From positions 1 through 36,408 of the forward strand of contig NZ_JAOEEA010000019.1 of NCBI RefSeq assembly GCF_029837695.1: a stretch of 36,408 nucleotides of DNA, written 5' to 3'. A program made the translations under genes and the position numbers. The stretch is from Pseudomonas sp. GD04019 (GTDB taxonomy: Bacteria > Pseudomonadota > Gammaproteobacteria > Pseudomonadales > Pseudomonadaceae). Positions 1 to 7,670 of this stretch are shown piece by piece. Position 1 is the first letter of the stretch; every line of letters begins with the position of its first letter. Below the pieces are notes generated by a model that was given only the letters and a program-made list of their open reading frames with translations, was not told the origin of the DNA and did not search any database.

Positions 1-12
1 CAGAAAAGACAA

Positions 13-33
13 AACCGAGCCATTGGCTCGGTT
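13..33 (-). terminator. Rho-independent terminator of the distal tRNA-Leu
   Basis: A 9-bp perfect stem (13-21 with 25-33, 3-base loop) lies just downstream of the tRNA 3' end on the minus strand and is followed by a T-rich tract (bases 12 to 5). The terminator between the two tRNAs (209-233) has nearly the same stem, so gene and terminator appear to have been duplicated together. Confidence 0.85.
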
Positions 34-46
34 CTGTTTTGAAGAG

Positions 47-133
47 TGGTGCCCAGGAGAAGACTCGAACTTCCACGGTGTTGCCACCGCTAGGACCTGA
101 ACCTAGTGCGTCTACCAATTCCGCCACCTGGGC
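47..133 (-). tRNA. tRNA-Leu (anticodon CAG), distal copy
   Basis: The minus strand reads as a complete 87-nt class II tRNA with an encoded CCA at 47-49. The 7-bp acceptor stem begins GCCCAGG and closes with CCTGGGC. The D-loop contains GG, the anticodon stem is CTAGG/CCTAG around loop TTCAGGT (anticodon CAG, decoding CUG), a long variable arm follows as expected for Leu, and the T-loop reads TTCGAGT. It is identical to the copy at 241-327. In a GC-rich genome CUG is normally the dominant leucine codon, which fits two copies of the cognate tRNA. Confidence 0.97.
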
Positions 134-200
134 ACATTGCGACGATCGCTCGCCGACTTTTTGCAGCATTCACCGTTTTCACGGCACGGAAGCTGCTCCG

Positions 201-233
201 TTAAAAGCGAAACCGAGCCATCGGCTCGGTTTC
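201..233 (-). terminator. Terminator between the two tRNA-Leu genes
   Basis: An 11-bp perfect stem (209-219 with 223-233, loop 220-222) is followed on the minus strand by a short T run (206-203). Lying between two tRNAs read from one promoter, it may be a partial terminator or a processing signal. Confidence 0.7.
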
Positions 234-240
234 TGAAGAG

Positions 241-327
241 TGGTGCCCAGGAGAAGACTCGAACTTCCACGGTGTTGCCACCGCTAGGACCTGAACCTAG
301 TGCGTCTACCAATTCCGCCACCTGGGC
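241..327 (-). tRNA. tRNA-Leu (anticodon CAG), promoter-proximal copy
   Basis: This is identical over all 87 nt to the copy at 47-133, including the encoded CCA (241-243), long variable arm and CAG anticodon. The identity extends to about 95 bp (235-329 against 41-135), showing a tandem duplication. The pair is divergent from rnr. Because the genes read towards the left edge, any element integrated at the tRNA 3' end would lie at or beyond that edge, and none is visible. Confidence 0.97.
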
Positions 328-391
328 ACGGGAAACTATGATTACTCAATCGCTTCCGTGTTACAACGTCTCAGCAACGTTGTGGGCGCGA

Positions 392-420
392 ACTATACGG
401 AGCAGCTTTTTGCTTGTAAA
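392..420 (-). promoter_or_regulatory. Sigma-70 promoter of the tRNA-Leu pair
   Basis: On the minus strand a -35 hexamer TTTACA (415-420) and a -10 hexamer TATAGT (392-397) are separated by exactly 17 bp. A GC-rich discriminator (TCGCGCCC) follows, typical of stable-RNA promoters under stringent control. The predicted start near 385 leaves a leader of about 58 nt before the first tRNA. Confidence 0.8.
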
Positions 421-524
421 CCCCTGACGGCGAAAAAATTATTGTGCTGACCCCCGATGCCGTTTCGCGCTTCAATAGGCATATGGCACACACATCTATA
501 TATGCGTAAAGGTGATTTCACTTA

Positions 525-3041
525 ATGGCCGATTGGCAATCCCTCGATCCTGAGGCCGCCCGCGAGGCGGAAAAATACGAAAACCCCATCCCCAGCCGCG
601 AGCTGATTCTGCAGCACCTGGCTGAGCGCGGTTCGCCCGCCGCCCGTGAAGAGCTGCTGACCGAGCTGGGTCTGACCACCGAAGAGCAGGAAGAAGCCCT
701 GCGTCGTCGTCTGCGCGCCATGGAGCGCGACGGTCAACTCATCTATACCCGCCGCGGCACCTATGCGCCGGTGGACAAACTCGATCTGATCTGCGGTCGC
801 ATCAGCGGTCACCGCGACGGCTTCGGCTTCCTGGTCCCGGACGACGGCAGCGACGACCTGTTCCTCAGCCCGGCGCAGATGCGCCTGGTGTTCGATGGCG
901 ACCGTGCCCTGGCGCGGGTTTCCGGCCTCGACCGGCGTGGTCGTCGCGAAGGCGCCATCGTCGAGGTGATCGCCCGTGCCCACGAGAGCATCGTCGGCCG
1001 CTATTTCGAAGAAGCCGGCATCGGTTTCGTCGAGGCCGACAATCCGAAGATCCAGCAGGAAGTGCTGGTCACCCCGGGTCGTACCGGCGGCGCCAAGATC
1101 GGCCAGTTCGTCGAGATCAAGATCACCCACTGGCCCACGTCGCGCTTCCAGCCCCAGGGTGACATCGTCGAAGTGATCGGCAACTACATGGCGCCGGGCA
1201 TGGAGATCGACGTGGCGCTGCGTAGCTACGACATCCCGCATGTGTGGCCGGATGCGGTGACCAAGGAGGCGCGCAAGCTCAAGCCTCAGGTGGAGGAGAA
1301 GGACAAGGAAAACCGCGTCGACCTGCGCCACCTGCCGTTCGTCACCATCGACGGCGAGGATGCCCGCGACTTCGACGACGCGGTCTACTGCGAGAAGAAC
1401 AGCGGCCGCTGGAAGCTGTTCTCCGGCGGCTGGAAGCTCTATGTGGCGATCGCCGACGTGTCGCACTACGTCAAGGTTGGCGCGGCCCTGGATGAAGAGG
1501 CGCAGAAGCGCGGCAACTCGGTTTATTTCCCCGAGCGCGTGGTGCCCATGCTGCCGGAAGAGCTGTCCAACGGTCTGTGCTCGCTGAACCCGCATGTCGA
1601 TCGCTTGGCCATGGTCTGCGAAATGAGCATGTCCAAGTCCGGCGAGCTGGTCGACTACCAGTTCTACGAGGCGGTGATCCACTCCCATGCGCGCCTGACC
1701 TACAACAAGGTCAGCTACATGCTGGAGCAGCCCAAGAGCAGCGAAGGCAAGTCCCTGCGTGAGGAATACAATGAAGTCCTGCCGCACCTCAAGGAGCTCT
1801 ACTCCCTGTACAAGGTGCTGCTGGCCGCCCGCCACGAGCGCGGCGCCATCGACTTCGAGACCCAGGAGACGCGTATCGTCTTCGGCAGCGGACGCAAGAT
1901 CGCCGAGATCCGCCCGACTCAGCGCAACGACGCCCACAAGCTGATCGAGGAGTGCATGCTGGCGGCCAACGTGGCTACCGCGCGCTTCATGCTCGATCAC
2001 GATATTCCCTCGCTGTATCGCGTGCACGATGGCCCGCCGGCCGAGCGCGTGGAGAAGCTCAAGGCCTTTCTCGGTGAGCTGGGCCTGGCGCTGCACAAGG
2101 GCAAGCAAGGGCCGGTGCCGAAGGATTACCAGAAGCTGCTGGCCAGCATCCAGGGACGCCCGGACTTTCACCTGATCCAGACCGTGATGCTGCGCTCCCT
2201 GAGCCAGGCGGTGTACAGCGCCGACAACAACGGCCACTTCGGTCTGAACTACGAGGCCTACACCCACTTCACCTCGCCGATCCGGCGCTATCCGGACCTG
2301 CTGGTGCATCGCGCGATTCGCAGCGTGATCCGCTCCAAGCGCGAGACCAAGCACGTGCAGCGCGCCGGTGCGGCGAGCATGCCCAAGGCGCGCATCTATC
2401 CGTACGACGAGGCGGCGCTGGAGAAACTCGGCGAGCAGTGCTCGATGACCGAGCGCCGTGCCGACGAGGCGACGCGCGACGTGGTCAACTGGCTCAAGTG
2501 CGAGTTCATGCAGGATCGCGTCGGCGAGATCTTCGAGGGTGTGATCACCGCGGCGACCGGTTTCGGCATCTTCGTTGAGCTGAAAGACATCTATGTCGAA
2601 GGCCTGGTGCATGTCACCGCACTGCCGGGCGACTACTACCACTTCGATCCGGTGCACCACCGCCTGTCCGGCGAGCGCAGCGGCCGCAGCTTCCGCCTCG
2701 GCGACAGCGTGGAAGTGAAGGTCATGCGCGTCGATCTGGACGAGCGCAAGATCGAGTTCGAACTGAGCGAAGGCAAGGCCGACAAGGCGCCTGCCGGGCG
2801 TGGGCGTGGTGGCGATAGCCGCAAGAAGACGGCGCCCAAGTCTGCCGGCCTCGGCAACACCGATGTGCAGAAGAGCCGCGACGTGAAGAAGGCGCTGCTC
2901 GACGGCGCCAAGACGGGCGGTGGCAAGGCGCCGGCGGGCAAGCCTGCCGGCAAGTCCGGCGGTCATCGCAAGGGCGCGCCCAAGGCGGATGCTCCGGCGG
3001 GCGGCAAGCCGGGTTCGAGTCGGCGTAAGGCGAAGCGATGA
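525..3041 (+). CDS. rnr: Ribonuclease R (3'-5' exoribonuclease)
   Basis: An 838-residue RNase II/RNB family enzyme that degrades structured RNA processively from the 3' end in mRNA decay and rRNA/tRNA quality control. The order visible is an N-terminal winged-helix region (about 23-80), cold-shock OB domains (about 85-230), the RNB catalytic domain with DGEDARDFDD (276-285, catalytic aspartates D276, D282, D284 and D285), an S1 domain (about 655-740) and a Lys/Gly/Ala-rich basic tail (about 745-838). The basic tail and N-terminal domain separate RNase R from RNase II. The start is set by AAAGGTGA at 508-515, nine bases before ATG. The stop overlaps the rlmB start as ATGA, so the two genes are translationally coupled. 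Confidence 0.97.
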   Translation: MADWQSLDPEAAREAEKYENPIPSRELILQHLAERGSPAAREELLTELGLTTEEQEEALRRRLRAMERDGQLIYTRRGTYAPVDKLDLICGRISGHRDGFGFLVPDDGSDDLFLSPAQMRLVFDGDRALARVSGLDRRGRREGAIVEVIARAHESIVGRYFEEAGIGFVEADNPKIQQEVLVTPGRTGGAKIGQFVEIKITHWPTSRFQPQGDIVEVIGNYMAPGMEIDVALRSYDIPHVWPDAVTKEARKLKPQVEEKDKENRVDLRHLPFVTIDGEDARDFDDAVYCEKNSGRWKLFSGGWKLYVAIADVSHYVKVGAALDEEAQKRGNSVYFPERVVPMLPEELSNGLCSLNPHVDRLAMVCEMSMSKSGELVDYQFYEAVIHSHARLTYNKVSYMLEQPKSSEGKSLREEYNEVLPHLKELYSLYKVLLAARHERGAIDFETQETRIVFGSGRKIAEIRPTQRNDAHKLIEECMLAANVATARFMLDHDIPSLYRVHDGPPAERVEKLKAFLGELGLALHKGKQGPVPKDYQKLLASIQGRPDFHLIQTVMLRSLSQAVYSADNNGHFGLNYEAYTHFTSPIRRYPDLLVHRAIRSVIRSKRETKHVQRAGAASMPKARIYPYDEAALEKLGEQCSMTERRADEATRDVVNWLKCEFMQDRVGEIFEGVITAATGFGIFVELKDIYVEGLVHVTALPGDYYHFDPVHHRLSGERSGRSFRLGDSVEVKVMRVDLDERKIEFELSEGKADKAPAGRGRGGDSRKKTAPKSAGLGNTDVQKSRDVKKALLDGAKTGGGKAPAGKPAGKSGGHRKGAPKADAPAGGKPGSSRRKAKR

Positions 3042-3793
3042 GCCAGCTGGAGAAAGTCTACGGCGTGCATGCCGTCGAGGCGTTGCTGCGTCATCACCCC
3101 AAGCGAGTCAAGCAGCTGTGGCTGGCCGAGAGTCGGCAGGACCCGCGGATGCGCAGCCTGCTGGAGCTGGCCGGCCAGCACCGCGTGGCGGTCGGGCACA
3201 AGGATCGCCAGGAACTGGATGAGTGGGCCGAAGGCGTGCACCAGGGCGTGGTCGCCGAGGTCAGCCCCAGCCAGGTGTGGGGCGAGAACATGCTCGACGA
3301 GCTGCTCGAGCGCAGTGAAGGCCCGGCCCTGCTGCTGGTGCTGGACGGCGTGACCGATCCGCACAACCTTGGCGCCTGCCTGCGTACCGCCGACGCCGCC
3401 GGCGCTCAGGCGGTGATCGTGCCCAAGGACAAGTCGGCCACCCTCAACGCCACCGTGCGCAAGGTGGCCTGCGGCGCCGCCGAGGTGATCCCGCTGGTGG
3501 CGGTAACCAACCTGGCACGCACCCTGGAAAAGCTGCAGAAGAAGGGCCTGTGGATCGTCGGCACCGCCGGCGAGGTCGACCAGGAGCTGTACCAGCTGGA
3601 TATGACCGGCCCGACCGTGCTGGTCATGGGCGCCGAGGGCAAGGGCATGCGCCGCCTGACCCGCGAGCACTGCGACTACCTGGTGAAGCTGCCCATGGGC
3701 GGCAGCGTCAGCAGCCTGAATGTCTCGGTCGCCACCGGCGTCTGCCTGTTCGAGGCGGTGCGCCAGCGCCAGGCGGCCAAACCCAAGGCCTGA
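3038..3793 (+). CDS. rlmB: 23S rRNA (guanosine-2'-O-)-methyltransferase RlmB
   Basis: A 251-residue SpoU/TrmH-family enzyme; the family methylates the ribose of G2251 in the peptidyl-transferase centre of 23S rRNA using SAM. An N-terminal SpoU substrate-binding domain (about 5-78) precedes the knotted SPOUT catalytic domain. Visible motifs are NLGACLRTA (110-118, motif 1), LVMGAEGKGM (195-204, motif 2) and SSLNVSVATG (225-234, motif 3). Its length is close to the E. coli enzyme. It overlaps the rnr stop by 4 bp, forming an rnr-rlmB unit. The ribosomal operon downstream has its own promoter. Confidence 0.96.
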   Translation: MSQLEKVYGVHAVEALLRHHPKRVKQLWLAESRQDPRMRSLLELAGQHRVAVGHKDRQELDEWAEGVHQGVVAEVSPSQVWGENMLDELLERSEGPALLLVLDGVTDPHNLGACLRTADAAGAQAVIVPKDKSATLNATVRKVACGAAEVIPLVAVTNLARTLEKLQKKGLWIVGTAGEVDQELYQLDMTGPTVLVMGAEGKGMRRLTREHCDYLVKLPMGGSVSSLNVSVATGVCLFEAVRQRQAAKPKA

Positions 3794-3819
3794 GTTGTTC
3801 AAATAATCGCCAATCCGCC

Positions 3820-3848
3820 TTGCGTGCGGCAGGGGGCTTCTCTAGAAT
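3820..3848 (+). promoter_or_regulatory. Promoter of the rpsF-rpsR-rplI operon
   Basis: The -35 TTGCGT (3820-3825) and -10 TAGAAT (3843-3848) are separated by 17 bp and followed by a GC-rich discriminator (GTCGCCCC), as expected for growth-rate-controlled ribosomal-protein promoters. The predicted start near 3855 gives a leader of about 110 nt that carries the S6:S18 motif. Confidence 0.75.
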
Positions 3849-3915
3849 GTCGCCCCTTGCCGTGACGGCAGGCGTGCATGCGCCTTCGCTTCGGCAAGTT
3901 CAAACGAGTCATTCA

Positions 3916-3962
3916 CTCCTTGCCTGACCACCTTCTGTTGGCAGGCTACAACCCGTAAGGAG
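3916..3962 (+). promoter_or_regulatory. S6:S18-type autoregulatory mRNA leader
   Basis: CTCCTT (3916-3921) pairs perfectly with AAGGAG (3957-3962), which is the Shine-Dalgarno sequence of rpsF. Inside it GCCTG (3922-3926) pairs with CAGGC (3942-3946), leaving a one-sided bulge TACAACCCGT (3947-3956) that contains CCG. This arrangement (P1 over the ribosome binding site, a CCG-containing bulge, P2) is the known S6:S18-binding leader, which imitates the 16S rRNA site and lets the S6:S18 complex repress its own operon. The structure is seen directly; regulation is inferred from the family. Confidence 0.8.
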
Positions 3963-3967
3963 CATTC

Positions 3968-4381
3968 ATGCGTCATTACGAAATCATCTTCCTGGTTCAT
4001 CCGGACCAGAGCGAGCAAGTCGGCGGCATGGTCGAGCGTTACACCAAGCTGATCGAAGAAGACGGCGGCAAAATCCACCGTCTGGAAGATTGGGGCCGTC
4101 GTCAACTGGCCTACGCCATCAACAACGTTCACAAGGCTCACTACGTGATGCTGAACGTTGAGTGCAGCGGCAAGGCCCTGGCCGAGCTGGAAGACAACTT
4201 CCGCTACAACGACGCTGTGATCCGTAACCTGATCATCCGTCGCGACGAAGCCGTTACCGGCCAGTCCGAGATGCTCAAGGCCGAAGAAAACCGCAGCGAG
4301 CGCCGCGAGCGCCGTGAGCGCGTTGAAACCGAATCCGCCGAAGGCGAAGACGGTGACAACGGCGACAACGCTGACGAGTAA
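3968..4381 (+). CDS. rpsF: 30S ribosomal protein S6
   Basis: A 137-residue S6 protein that binds the 30S platform as a heterodimer with S18. The N-terminus MRHYEIIFLVHPDQ and the segment RLEDWGRRQLAYAI (about 38-51) are typical of the family. The core ends near residue 100 and is followed by a charged tail rich in Glu/Arg and then Asp/Glu, as in other gammaproteobacteria. ATG follows AAGGAG by five bases, and that Shine-Dalgarno is sequestered in the leader hairpin at 3916-3962. It is the first gene of the rpsF-rpsR-DUF2232-rplI operon, with rpsR 28 bp downstream. Confidence 0.98.
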   Translation: MRHYEIIFLVHPDQSEQVGGMVERYTKLIEEDGGKIHRLEDWGRRQLAYAINNVHKAHYVMLNVECSGKALAELEDNFRYNDAVIRNLIIRRDEAVTGQSEMLKAEENRSERRERRERVETESAEGEDGDNGDNADE

Positions 4382-4409
4382 TCCACGGATCTATTGAGGA
4401 GCCACATTC

Positions 4410-4640
4410 ATGGCACGTTTCTTCCGTCGTCGTAAATTCTGCCGTTTCACCGCTGAAGGCGTGAAAGAGATCGACTTCAAAGATCTCAACACCCTGAAAG
4501 CCTACGTTTCCGAAACCGGCAAAATCGTTCCTAGCCGTATCACCGGTACCAAGGCCAAGTACCAGCGTCAGCTGGCCGTCGCTATCAAGCGCGCCCGCTA
4601 CCTGGCCCTGCTGCCCTACACCGACAGCCACGGCCGTTGA
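4410..4640 (+). CDS. rpsR: 30S ribosomal protein S18
   Basis: A 76-residue, strongly basic S18 protein, the usual length, and the partner of S6 on the 30S platform. The family signature is clear: RRRKFCRFTAEG near the start, KIVPSRITGTKAKYQRQ (about 48-64) and RARYLALLPY near the end. GAGGAG at 4396-4401 sits eight bases before ATG. It lies in the S6 operon and, with S6, would bind the operon leader. Confidence 0.98.
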   Translation: MARFFRRRKFCRFTAEGVKEIDFKDLNTLKAYVSETGKIVPSRITGTKAKYQRQLAVAIKRARYLALLPYTDSHGR

Positions 4641-4677
4641 GAGCAGATCGTCGACAAAGTTGTAAGGGATAAACCGC

Positions 4678-5571
4678 ATGCGCGCCTTGGCTGAGTTCAT
4701 CATGCGCGGCCGTATGCAGGCCACCCTGGTGGTGGTCGGATCGGCGGCAGTGCCGCTGTTGTTCTGGTTGAGTGCCGCCGCCAGCTGCCTGGTGCTGCTG
4801 CGGCGGGGGCCGAGAGATGCCGTTGGCATCCTCGCCTGGGCATTGCTGCCGGCCTTGGCCTGGTGGCATTTCGGCGAGCCGCGCACCCTGCTGGTGCTGC
4901 TCGGTTCGCTGGGGCTGGCGTTGTTGTTGCGCGCCGGCCAGGCCTGGGTTCGAGTGGTGCTGGCAAGCATCGCTCTTGGTCTGGTGTATGGCGTGATCCT
5001 GGGTGCGGTGTTCCGCGAACCCATCGCGGCAATGGCGGGTGAGTTGTACAAGCTCATGCCGCAGATGCTCGATGGGGTCTACCAGCAGATGTCGGTAGAA
5101 GAGCGGACCCGCCTGGAGGCGCTGATTACCCCGGTGCTCACCGGACTGATGGCTGCGTTACTGCAGATCGTCAGCCTGCTCTGCCTGATGCTCGGGCGGT
5201 ACTGGCAGTCGATCTTGTACAACCCCGGCGGCTTCGGGCTCGAGTTTCGTGCTTTGCGCCTGCCGCCACCACTGGCCTTCGGCCTGTTGGCGGTCATGCT
5301 CCTGGCGCCCAATCTGGGTCTCGAGCTGGCCATGCTGACGCCGATGTGCAGCGTGCCACTGGCGTTTGCCGGCGTGGCCCTGCTGCATGGTCTGGCTGCC
5401 GCAGGGCGCCTGGCCAGGTTCTGGTTGGTGGGGCTGTATGTATCGCTGCTGCTGTTTATGCAGCTGGTTTATCCGTTACTGGTGGCCTTGGCCATCGTCG
5501 ACAGTCTGATGGATTTTCGCGGTCGCCAAACGCGCAACAACGGCGCCGGCCCCGCGAACGGTGAAGGTTAA
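4678..5571 (+). CDS. DUF2232 (YybS-like) integral membrane protein
   Basis: A 297-residue polytopic inner-membrane protein of unknown function. About eight hydrophobic segments can be picked out (roughly 14-41, 47-62, 68-85, 90-112, 150-172, 198-218, 220-245 and 247-275), with a polar loop at about 115-148. YNPGGFGLEFRALRLP (about 181-196) resembles the segment I associate with DUF2232. It is inserted between rpsR (37 bp upstream) and rplI (21 bp downstream), a position I recall as conserved in pseudomonads, so it is presumably co-transcribed with ribosomal proteins. An in-frame ATG at codon 9 could also serve as start, but AAGGGAT upstream favours the first ATG. Molecular role unknown. Confidence 0.85.
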   Translation: MRALAEFIMRGRMQATLVVVGSAAVPLLFWLSAAASCLVLLRRGPRDAVGILAWALLPALAWWHFGEPRTLLVLLGSLGLALLLRAGQAWVRVVLASIALGLVYGVILGAVFREPIAAMAGELYKLMPQMLDGVYQQMSVEERTRLEALITPVLTGLMAALLQIVSLLCLMLGRYWQSILYNPGGFGLEFRALRLPPPLAFGLLAVMLLAPNLGLELAMLTPMCSVPLAFAGVALLHGLAAAGRLARFWLVGLYVSLLLFMQLVYPLLVALAIVDSLMDFRGRQTRNNGAGPANGEG

Positions 5572-5592
5572 AAGTTAAGAGGTAAGACCCAA

Positions 5593-6039
5593 ATGGAAGT
5601 TATCCTGCTGGAAAAAATCGCCAACCTGGGCAACCTGGGCGATAAGGTCAACGTAAAGTCCGGTTACGGCCGTAACTACCTGCTGCCGCAGGGCAAGGCC
5701 ACCGCCGCTACCGCCGAGAACGTTGCTGCGTTCGAAGCTCGTCGCGCCGAGCTGGAAAAAGCCGCTGCCGAGAAGAAGGCTTCCGCCGAATCTCGCGCTG
5801 CTCAGCTGGCCGAGCTGGAAGTCACCATCACTGCCGTGGCCGGTGACGAAGGCAAGCTGTTCGGTTCCATCGGTACCCACGACATCGCCGAAGCCCTGAC
5901 CGCCTCTGGCGTTGCAGTGTCCAAGGCCGAAGTTCGTCTGCCGAACGGCACCATCCGCCAGGTCGGCGAATTCGACGTAGCTGTGCACCTGCACACCGAC
6001 GTGGAAGCCACCGTCAAGGTGATCGTGGTAGCTGCCTAA
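5593..6039 (+). CDS. rplI: 50S ribosomal protein L9
   Basis: A 148-residue L9 protein that binds 23S rRNA near the base of the L1 stalk. The N-terminal RNA-binding domain has the family signature (about residues 13-36: GNLGDKVNVKSGYGRNYLLP). A long Ala/Glu/Lys-rich connecting helix follows (about 40-75), then the C-terminal domain (about 80-148, including KLFGSIGTHDIAEAL). AGAGGT lies about ten bases before ATG. It ends the operon, with a strong terminator directly downstream. Confidence 0.98.
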   Translation: MEVILLEKIANLGNLGDKVNVKSGYGRNYLLPQGKATAATAENVAAFEARRAELEKAAAEKKASAESRAAQLAELEVTITAVAGDEGKLFGSIGTHDIAEALTASGVAVSKAEVRLPNGTIRQVGEFDVAVHLHTDVEATVKVIVVAA

Positions 6040-6082
6040 GGCAAGCGACCCAGTGGGCTTGCACGAAGGTGCGGGCCTGCAG

Positions 6083-6127
6083 ACAATCGGGCACTCATCG
6101 CTTCGCGGTGCGTGCCCGTTGTTTTTT
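6083..6127 (+). terminator. Rho-independent terminator after rplI
   Basis: ACAA plus CGGGCAC (6083-6094, one bulged T) pairs with GTGCCCG plus TTGT (6112-6122). A small CGC-TTC-GCG hairpin sits inside the loop, and a run of six T (6122-6127) follows. It separates the ribosomal-protein operon from dnaB. Confidence 0.88.
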
Positions 6128-6134
6128 CTAGAGC

Positions 6135-6164
6135 CCTTGGCCAAGCCGCACGGTTTTGCCAAGG
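6135..6164 (+). other. Stem-loop in the dnaB upstream region
   Basis: CCTTGGC (6135-6141) pairs with GCCAAGG (6158-6164). The helix continues inwards after one C/T mismatch (A43-T56, A44-T55, G45-T54 wobble, C46-G53, C47-G52, counting from 6100) to a 4-base loop. No T-run follows, so it is not a second terminator. It lies 28 bases before the dnaB start and could be a leader structure or a protein-binding palindrome. Confidence 0.5.
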
Positions 6165-6192
6165 CCTCTGAGCGTATGGAATCACAGGTGCC

Positions 6193-7587
6193 ATGAACGA
6201 CATCAGCGTCCCCCAGCAGTACGACCTGGAAACCGCGGCCCTCAAGGTGCCGCCGCACTCCATCGAGGCCGAACAGGCCGTGCTGGGCGGTCTGATGCTC
6301 GACAACAACGCCTGGGAACGGGTCTCCGACGCGGTGTCGGATGGCGACTTCTATCGGCATGACCACCGCCTGATCTTCCGCGCCGTGGTCACCCTGGCCG
6401 AACGCAACTCGCCATTCGACGTGGTGACCCTGTCCGAGCAGCTGGACAAGGAAGGCCACCTGAGCCAGGTCGGCGGCCTGGCCTACCTGGGCGAGCTGGC
6501 CAAGAACACGCCGTCGGTGGCCAACATCAAGGCCTATGCGCAGATCATCCGCGAGCGCGCCACCCTGCGTCAGCTGATCGGTATCAGCAACGATATCGCC
6601 GACATGGCCTACGCGCCCCAGGGCAAGAGCGCGGTGGAAGTGCTCGACGAGGCCGAGCGGCAGATCTTCCAGATCGCCGAGGCGCGGCCTAAGGCGGGCG
6701 GCCCGGTGGGGATCAACGAGATCCTGGTCAAGACCATCGACCGCATCGACGAGCTGTTCAACACCAACGAGGGCCTGACCGGCATCTCCACCGGCTTCAC
6801 CGACCTGGACGGCATGACCAGCGGCCTGCAGCCGGCGGACCTGGTGATCGTCGCCGGCCGTCCGTCCATGGGTAAGACCACCTTCGCCATGAACCTGGTG
6901 GAGAACGCGGTGCTGCGCTCGGACAAGGTGATCCTGGTGTTCTCCCTGGAGATGCCCAGCGACTCGATCGTGATGCGTATGCTCTCGTCCCTCGGCCGCA
7001 TCGACCAGACCAAGGTGCGTTCCGGCAAGCTGGACGACGACGACTGGCCGCGCCTGACCTCGGCGGTCAACCTGCTCAACGAGCGCAAGCTGTTCATCGA
7101 CGATACCGCCGGCATCTCGCCGACCGAGATGCGTGCCCGCGCCCGCCGCCTGGCCCGCGAGCATGGCGACATCGGCATGATCATGGTCGACTACCTGCAG
7201 CTGATGCGCATCCCGGGTTCCAGTGGCGACAACCGCACCAACGAGATCTCCGAGATCTCGCGCTCGCTCAAGGCCCTGGCCAAGGAATTCAACTGCCCGG
7301 TGATCGCCCTGTCGCAGCTCAACCGCTCCCTGGAGCAGCGCCCCAACAAGCGCCCGGTCAACTCCGACCTGCGTGAATCCGGGGCGATCGAGCAGGACGC
7401 CGACATCATCATGTTCGTCTACCGCGACGAGGTGTATCACCCGGAGACCGAGTACAAGGGCGTGGCCGAGATCATCATCGGCAAGCAGCGTAACGGCCCC
7501 ATCGGCACCTGCCGCCTGGCGTTCATCGGCAAGTACACGCGCTTCGACAACCTGGCGCCGGGTCTCTACAACTTCGAGGAAGATTGA
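6193..7587 (+). CDS. dnaB: Replicative DNA helicase DnaB
   Basis: A 464-residue hexameric 5'-3' helicase of the replication fork, loaded at oriC and partner of primase and the polymerase III holoenzyme. The N-terminal primase-interacting domain (about 20-120) is joined by a linker to the RecA-like ATPase domain (about 190-460). Visible motifs are Walker A GRPSMGKT (222-229), SLEMP with the catalytic glutamate E253, Walker B MVDYLQL (331-337), SQLNR (375-379) and the KYTRF region near the C-terminus that holds the arginine finger. No intein interrupts it. AGGTG a few bases before ATG is a weak ribosome binding site. It stands alone between the rplI terminator and its own terminator. Confidence 0.98.
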   Translation: MNDISVPQQYDLETAALKVPPHSIEAEQAVLGGLMLDNNAWERVSDAVSDGDFYRHDHRLIFRAVVTLAERNSPFDVVTLSEQLDKEGHLSQVGGLAYLGELAKNTPSVANIKAYAQIIRERATLRQLIGISNDIADMAYAPQGKSAVEVLDEAERQIFQIAEARPKAGGPVGINEILVKTIDRIDELFNTNEGLTGISTGFTDLDGMTSGLQPADLVIVAGRPSMGKTTFAMNLVENAVLRSDKVILVFSLEMPSDSIVMRMLSSLGRIDQTKVRSGKLDDDDWPRLTSAVNLLNERKLFIDDTAGISPTEMRARARRLAREHGDIGMIMVDYLQLMRIPGSSGDNRTNEISEISRSLKALAKEFNCPVIALSQLNRSLEQRPNKRPVNSDLRESGAIEQDADIIMFVYRDEVYHPETEYKGVAEIIIGKQRNGPIGTCRLAFIGKYTRFDNLAPGLYNFEED

Positions 7588-7615
7588 CCCCCTTCGGAGC
7601 TGACCCTGCTCAATG

Positions 7616-7653
7616 AAAACGGGCGCTCAACGGTTAAGATGGGCGCCCGTTTT
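7616..7653 (+). terminator. Rho-independent terminator after dnaB
   Basis: An 11-bp perfect stem, AAAACGGGCGC (7616-7626) with GCGCCCGTTTT (7643-7653), has a 16-base loop and ends in a T-rich stretch. It lies 28 bp after the dnaB stop and 17 bp before alr, so alr probably initiates from a start inside or just after it. I see no clear promoter there. Confidence 0.85.
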
Positions 7654-7670
7654 CTTTCCGGAAGTTCGTC

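Noticed and set aside
112..427. Short frames over the tRNA genes
   Set aside because: They are read through tRNA sequence, and the two plus-strand frames share translated tRNA repeats.
522..2966. An 814-codon open frame antisense to rnr
   Set aside because: Same cause: stop-poor antisense frame of a GC-rich gene, with low-complexity translation and no recognisable motif.
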